In this document: positions 6,267 to 7,873 of the stretch, piece after piece
How the letters are laid out: each line of letters starts with the position of its first letter
Numbering within the stretch: the stretch's first letter is position 1
From: Planctomycetota bacterium
GTDB lineage: Bacteria > Planctomycetota > Planctomycetia > Pirellulales > Lacipirellulaceae
DNA length: 7,873 nt
Direction: 5' to 3'
NCBI GenBank assembly: GCA_022615465.1
Contig: JAKEGR010000028.1
Location: 1-7,873, forward strand
Program-made: the position numbers and the translations under genes
The notes under the pieces: model-generated
Seen by the model: only the letters and a program-made list of their open reading frames with translations
Told to the model about the DNA's origin: nothing
The model's database searches: none

Positions 6267-7451
6267 ATGTTTCGCCTCTTGTCAGTTGTCATTCTTGCCC
6301 CCGCCTTGCTCCTCACCCCCCAAGCCGCACCAGCGGCGGAACCCGGCGGAATCGAGTTCGTCACCCACCACATCGGCAGGTTCCGCGGCGAGGCATGCGG
6401 CGTCGGCGACTTCAATCGCGACGGGAAACTCGACATTGTGGCGGGCGAGTTCTTGTACTTGGCCCCGGAGTGGACGCCCAAAAAGATCCGCACAATTCAG
6501 GGGGACATCAATAATGAAGGGAAGGGCTACAACTGGGACTTCATGAACGCCCCTCTCGATGTCGACGGCGATGGGCTTCTCGACGTCGTCTCCTGTTCGT
6601 GGCACGGGATGCAAATCGAATGGTACCGCAACCTCGGCTCGGCGAGCGGCGATTGGCCTGCAACGCTCATCGAAAAGAACGGGAACTTCGAGTGCGGCGA
6701 TCTGTGGGACATCGACGGCGACGGAAAGCGGCTGGAGATTCTCCCCGCCGTGACCGGCACCTGGTGGTGTGAAGTGGTCACGGCAGCCGACGGCAAGCGG
6801 GGTATCGCCAGGCACCTCGTCTCGGAGAAGCAACTCGACTATGGCTCGGGGTGCGGCGACATCAACGGCGACGGCCGGCCTGACCTCCTCCGCCCGGGGG
6901 CATGGTTTGAAGGTCCGGCTGACCTGCGGGGCGGCGCGTGGAAGGAACATCCTCTGGCGGTCGGCAACCGCGAAGAAGGCAAGTCTAGTCACACCCCGCA
7001 GATCGTGACTTACGATGTCAACGCCGACGGGCGGAATGACATCATCACCAGCGTCGCCCACGATTACGGCATTTGGTGGTACGAGCAGCTTCCCGCCGCG
7101 GGCGGCGAGCCGCAATGGAAGCGGCACACGATCGACGAGAGCTGGAGCCAGGCGCACAGCATCGCCCTGGCCGACCTCGACGCCGACGGCGACTTGGACC
7201 TCGTGACCGGTAAGCGGTTCATGGCCCACAACGGCAACGATCCCGGCGAGTTCGAGCCGCTGGGCGTCTACTGGTATGAGCTTACCCGCGGGGCATCACC
7301 CGTCTGGACCAAGCACGCCATTTCGTACAATGAGGGGATCGGGTCGGGGATGAACATTCCCGTCGAGGATCTCGACGCCGACGGCGACCTCGACATCGTG
7401 GTCACCGGAAAATGGGGCGGGCCGGTGTGGTTTGAGAACATGAGCAAGTAG
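6267..7451 (+). CDS. Secreted FG-GAP/VCBS-repeat beta-propeller protein
   Basis: This 394-residue protein starts with a classical Sec signal peptide (MFRLLSVVILAPALLLTPQAA), with likely cleavage after APA or PAA at residues 23-24. The mature part holds seven calcium-binding DxDxDG-type loops starting at residues 48, 98, 148, 198, 250, 303 and 368 (for example DVDGDGLLDVV and DLDADGDLDIV). This fits a seven-bladed FG-GAP/VCBS propeller like those of integrin alpha chains. Most repeats are followed by an aromatic strand (WYRN, WWCEV, WFEG, WWYEQ, YWYEL, WFEN). The third loop has one extra residue before its last acidic position (DIDGDGKRLE). No catalytic, anchoring or sorting domain is visible, so the protein is probably periplasmic, surface-associated or secreted. 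It may bind a glycan or a protein; the ligand cannot be inferred. It is divergent from sdaA and convergent with the alpha-galactosidase gene. Confidence 0.88.
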   Translation: MFRLLSVVILAPALLLTPQAAPAAEPGGIEFVTHHIGRFRGEACGVGDFNRDGKLDIVAGEFLYLAPEWTPKKIRTIQGDINNEGKGYNWDFMNAPLDVDGDGLLDVVSCSWHGMQIEWYRNLGSASGDWPATLIEKNGNFECGDLWDIDGDGKRLEILPAVTGTWWCEVVTAADGKRGIARHLVSEKQLDYGSGCGDINGDGRPDLLRPGAWFEGPADLRGGAWKEHPLAVGNREEGKSSHTPQIVTYDVNADGRNDIITSVAHDYGIWWYEQLPAAGGEPQWKRHTIDESWSQAHSIALADLDADGDLDLVTGKRFMAHNGNDPGEFEPLGVYWYELTRGASPVWTKHAISYNEGIGSGMNIPVEDLDADGDLDIVVTGKWGGPVWFENMSK

Positions 7452-7499
7452 TGTCACCGACGTGAACGCAGAGCGTGGCCTCGCGCGCGGCAAATCGTC

Positions 7500-7873
7500 C
7501 TATTTGGGCGCTCCAACGCGAACAAGCACTACCCCGCGGCGAGGGACTTCGGCTTTGAATTCTCCGCTGAACTTGCCGAGGTTCTTTTGTCGCCACACAT
7601 CGCGCACGAGTTGTTTGCCTTCGACGCCGAGGTCGCTCCACTTCGCCGTGACGCTGACTTTGTCTTCACCGCGATTACACAGGCCGACGGCTCTTGTGCC
7701 GTCTTCGAGGTCTTTCACCATGAGAAACGTGTTTTCATCGAGCTTCACGACGCGGGCGCACTGGCCGAGCGGGTCTTGATTCACCGCGATGACTTCCGGG
7801 TTGCAGAGCACGTTGAGCGTGAACTCATCGAGTTGGCTCATGTCGCCGCTGTAAAAAATCGGCGAAGCCATGA
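7500..7873 (-). CDS. GH27 alpha-galactosidase, C-terminal part (5' end outside the window)
   Basis: The minus-strand frame enters from the right edge and ends at a TAG at 7500-7502, leaving the last 124 codons or so. The sequence ASPIFYSGDMSQLDEFTLNVLCNPEVIAVNQDPLG is the characteristic end of the GH27 catalytic barrel, with the family's NxEVIAVNQDPLG block. It is followed by a beta-sandwich (NTFLMVKDLEDGTRAVGLCNRG, VRDVWRQKNLGKFSGEFKAEVPRRGVVLVRV) typical of the GH27 C-terminal domain. The enzyme would remove terminal alpha-galactose from oligosaccharides or polysaccharides. The catalytic aspartates and any signal peptide lie outside the window. The ATG at 7869-7871 is an internal methionine, because the frame stays open to the edge and homology begins inside the barrel. 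Alpha-N-acetylgalactosaminidase or another GH27 specificity is possible. Confidence 0.9.
   Translation of the reverse strand, partial: MASPIFYSGDMSQLDEFTLNVLCNPEVIAVNQDPLGQCARVVKLDENTFLMVKDLEDGTRAVGLCNRGEDKVSVTAKWSDLGVEGKQLVRDVWRQKNLGKFSGEFKAEVPRRGVVLVRVGAPK

Noticed and set aside
7452..7499. GC-rich convergent gap after the beta-propeller gene, examined for a terminator
   Set aside because: No stable stem followed by a T-tract is visible on either strand.

Overview
The window is bacterial chromosomal DNA, GC-rich in its genes. It most likely comes from the Planctomycetota/Verrucomicrobiota (PVC) group. I infer this from the gene content (an NPCBM-bearing secreted glycosidase, a twin-arginine TIM-barrel sugar isomerase-like protein, a secreted calcium-loop beta-propeller, a GH27 alpha-galactosidase) and from intergenic palindromes whose conceptual translation reads 'TGFQPV...WKPVL', a pattern I associate with misannotated ORFs in these phyla. 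No marker gene fixes the species.

Layout. A partial sugar-phosphate isomerase/epimerase-like gene (1-447, minus, cut at the left edge) is divergent from a 1237-residue secreted glycosidase-like protein (704-4417, plus). That gene converges, across 70 bases, on a complete iron-sulfur L-serine dehydratase gene (4488-5867, minus). A 399-base divergent intergenic region (5868-6266) separates sdaA from a secreted FG-GAP/VCBS beta-propeller protein (6267-7451, plus). The propeller gene converges, across 48 bases, on the 3' part of a GH27 alpha-galactosidase gene (7500-7873, minus, cut at the right edge).

How the genes relate. Strand alternates at every gene (-,+,-,+,-), so none of these five share an operon. 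Three encode likely carbohydrate-handling proteins (isomerase-like, glycosidase-like, alpha-galactosidase), the propeller is a secreted protein of unknown ligand, and the serine dehydratase is housekeeping amino-acid catabolism. This looks like a loose carbohydrate-utilisation neighbourhood, not a defined polysaccharide utilisation locus.

The most unusual structure is non-coding. Palindromes of one design (8-bp stem, 3-base loop, followed by a CTAC-like tail) lie in both divergent promoter regions. The larger example is a facing pair enclosed by 15-base imperfect inverted repeats, which gives a compact element of about 120 bases that may be a small non-autonomous mobile element. I see no CRISPR array, tRNA, rRNA, defence system or obviously novel enzyme system.
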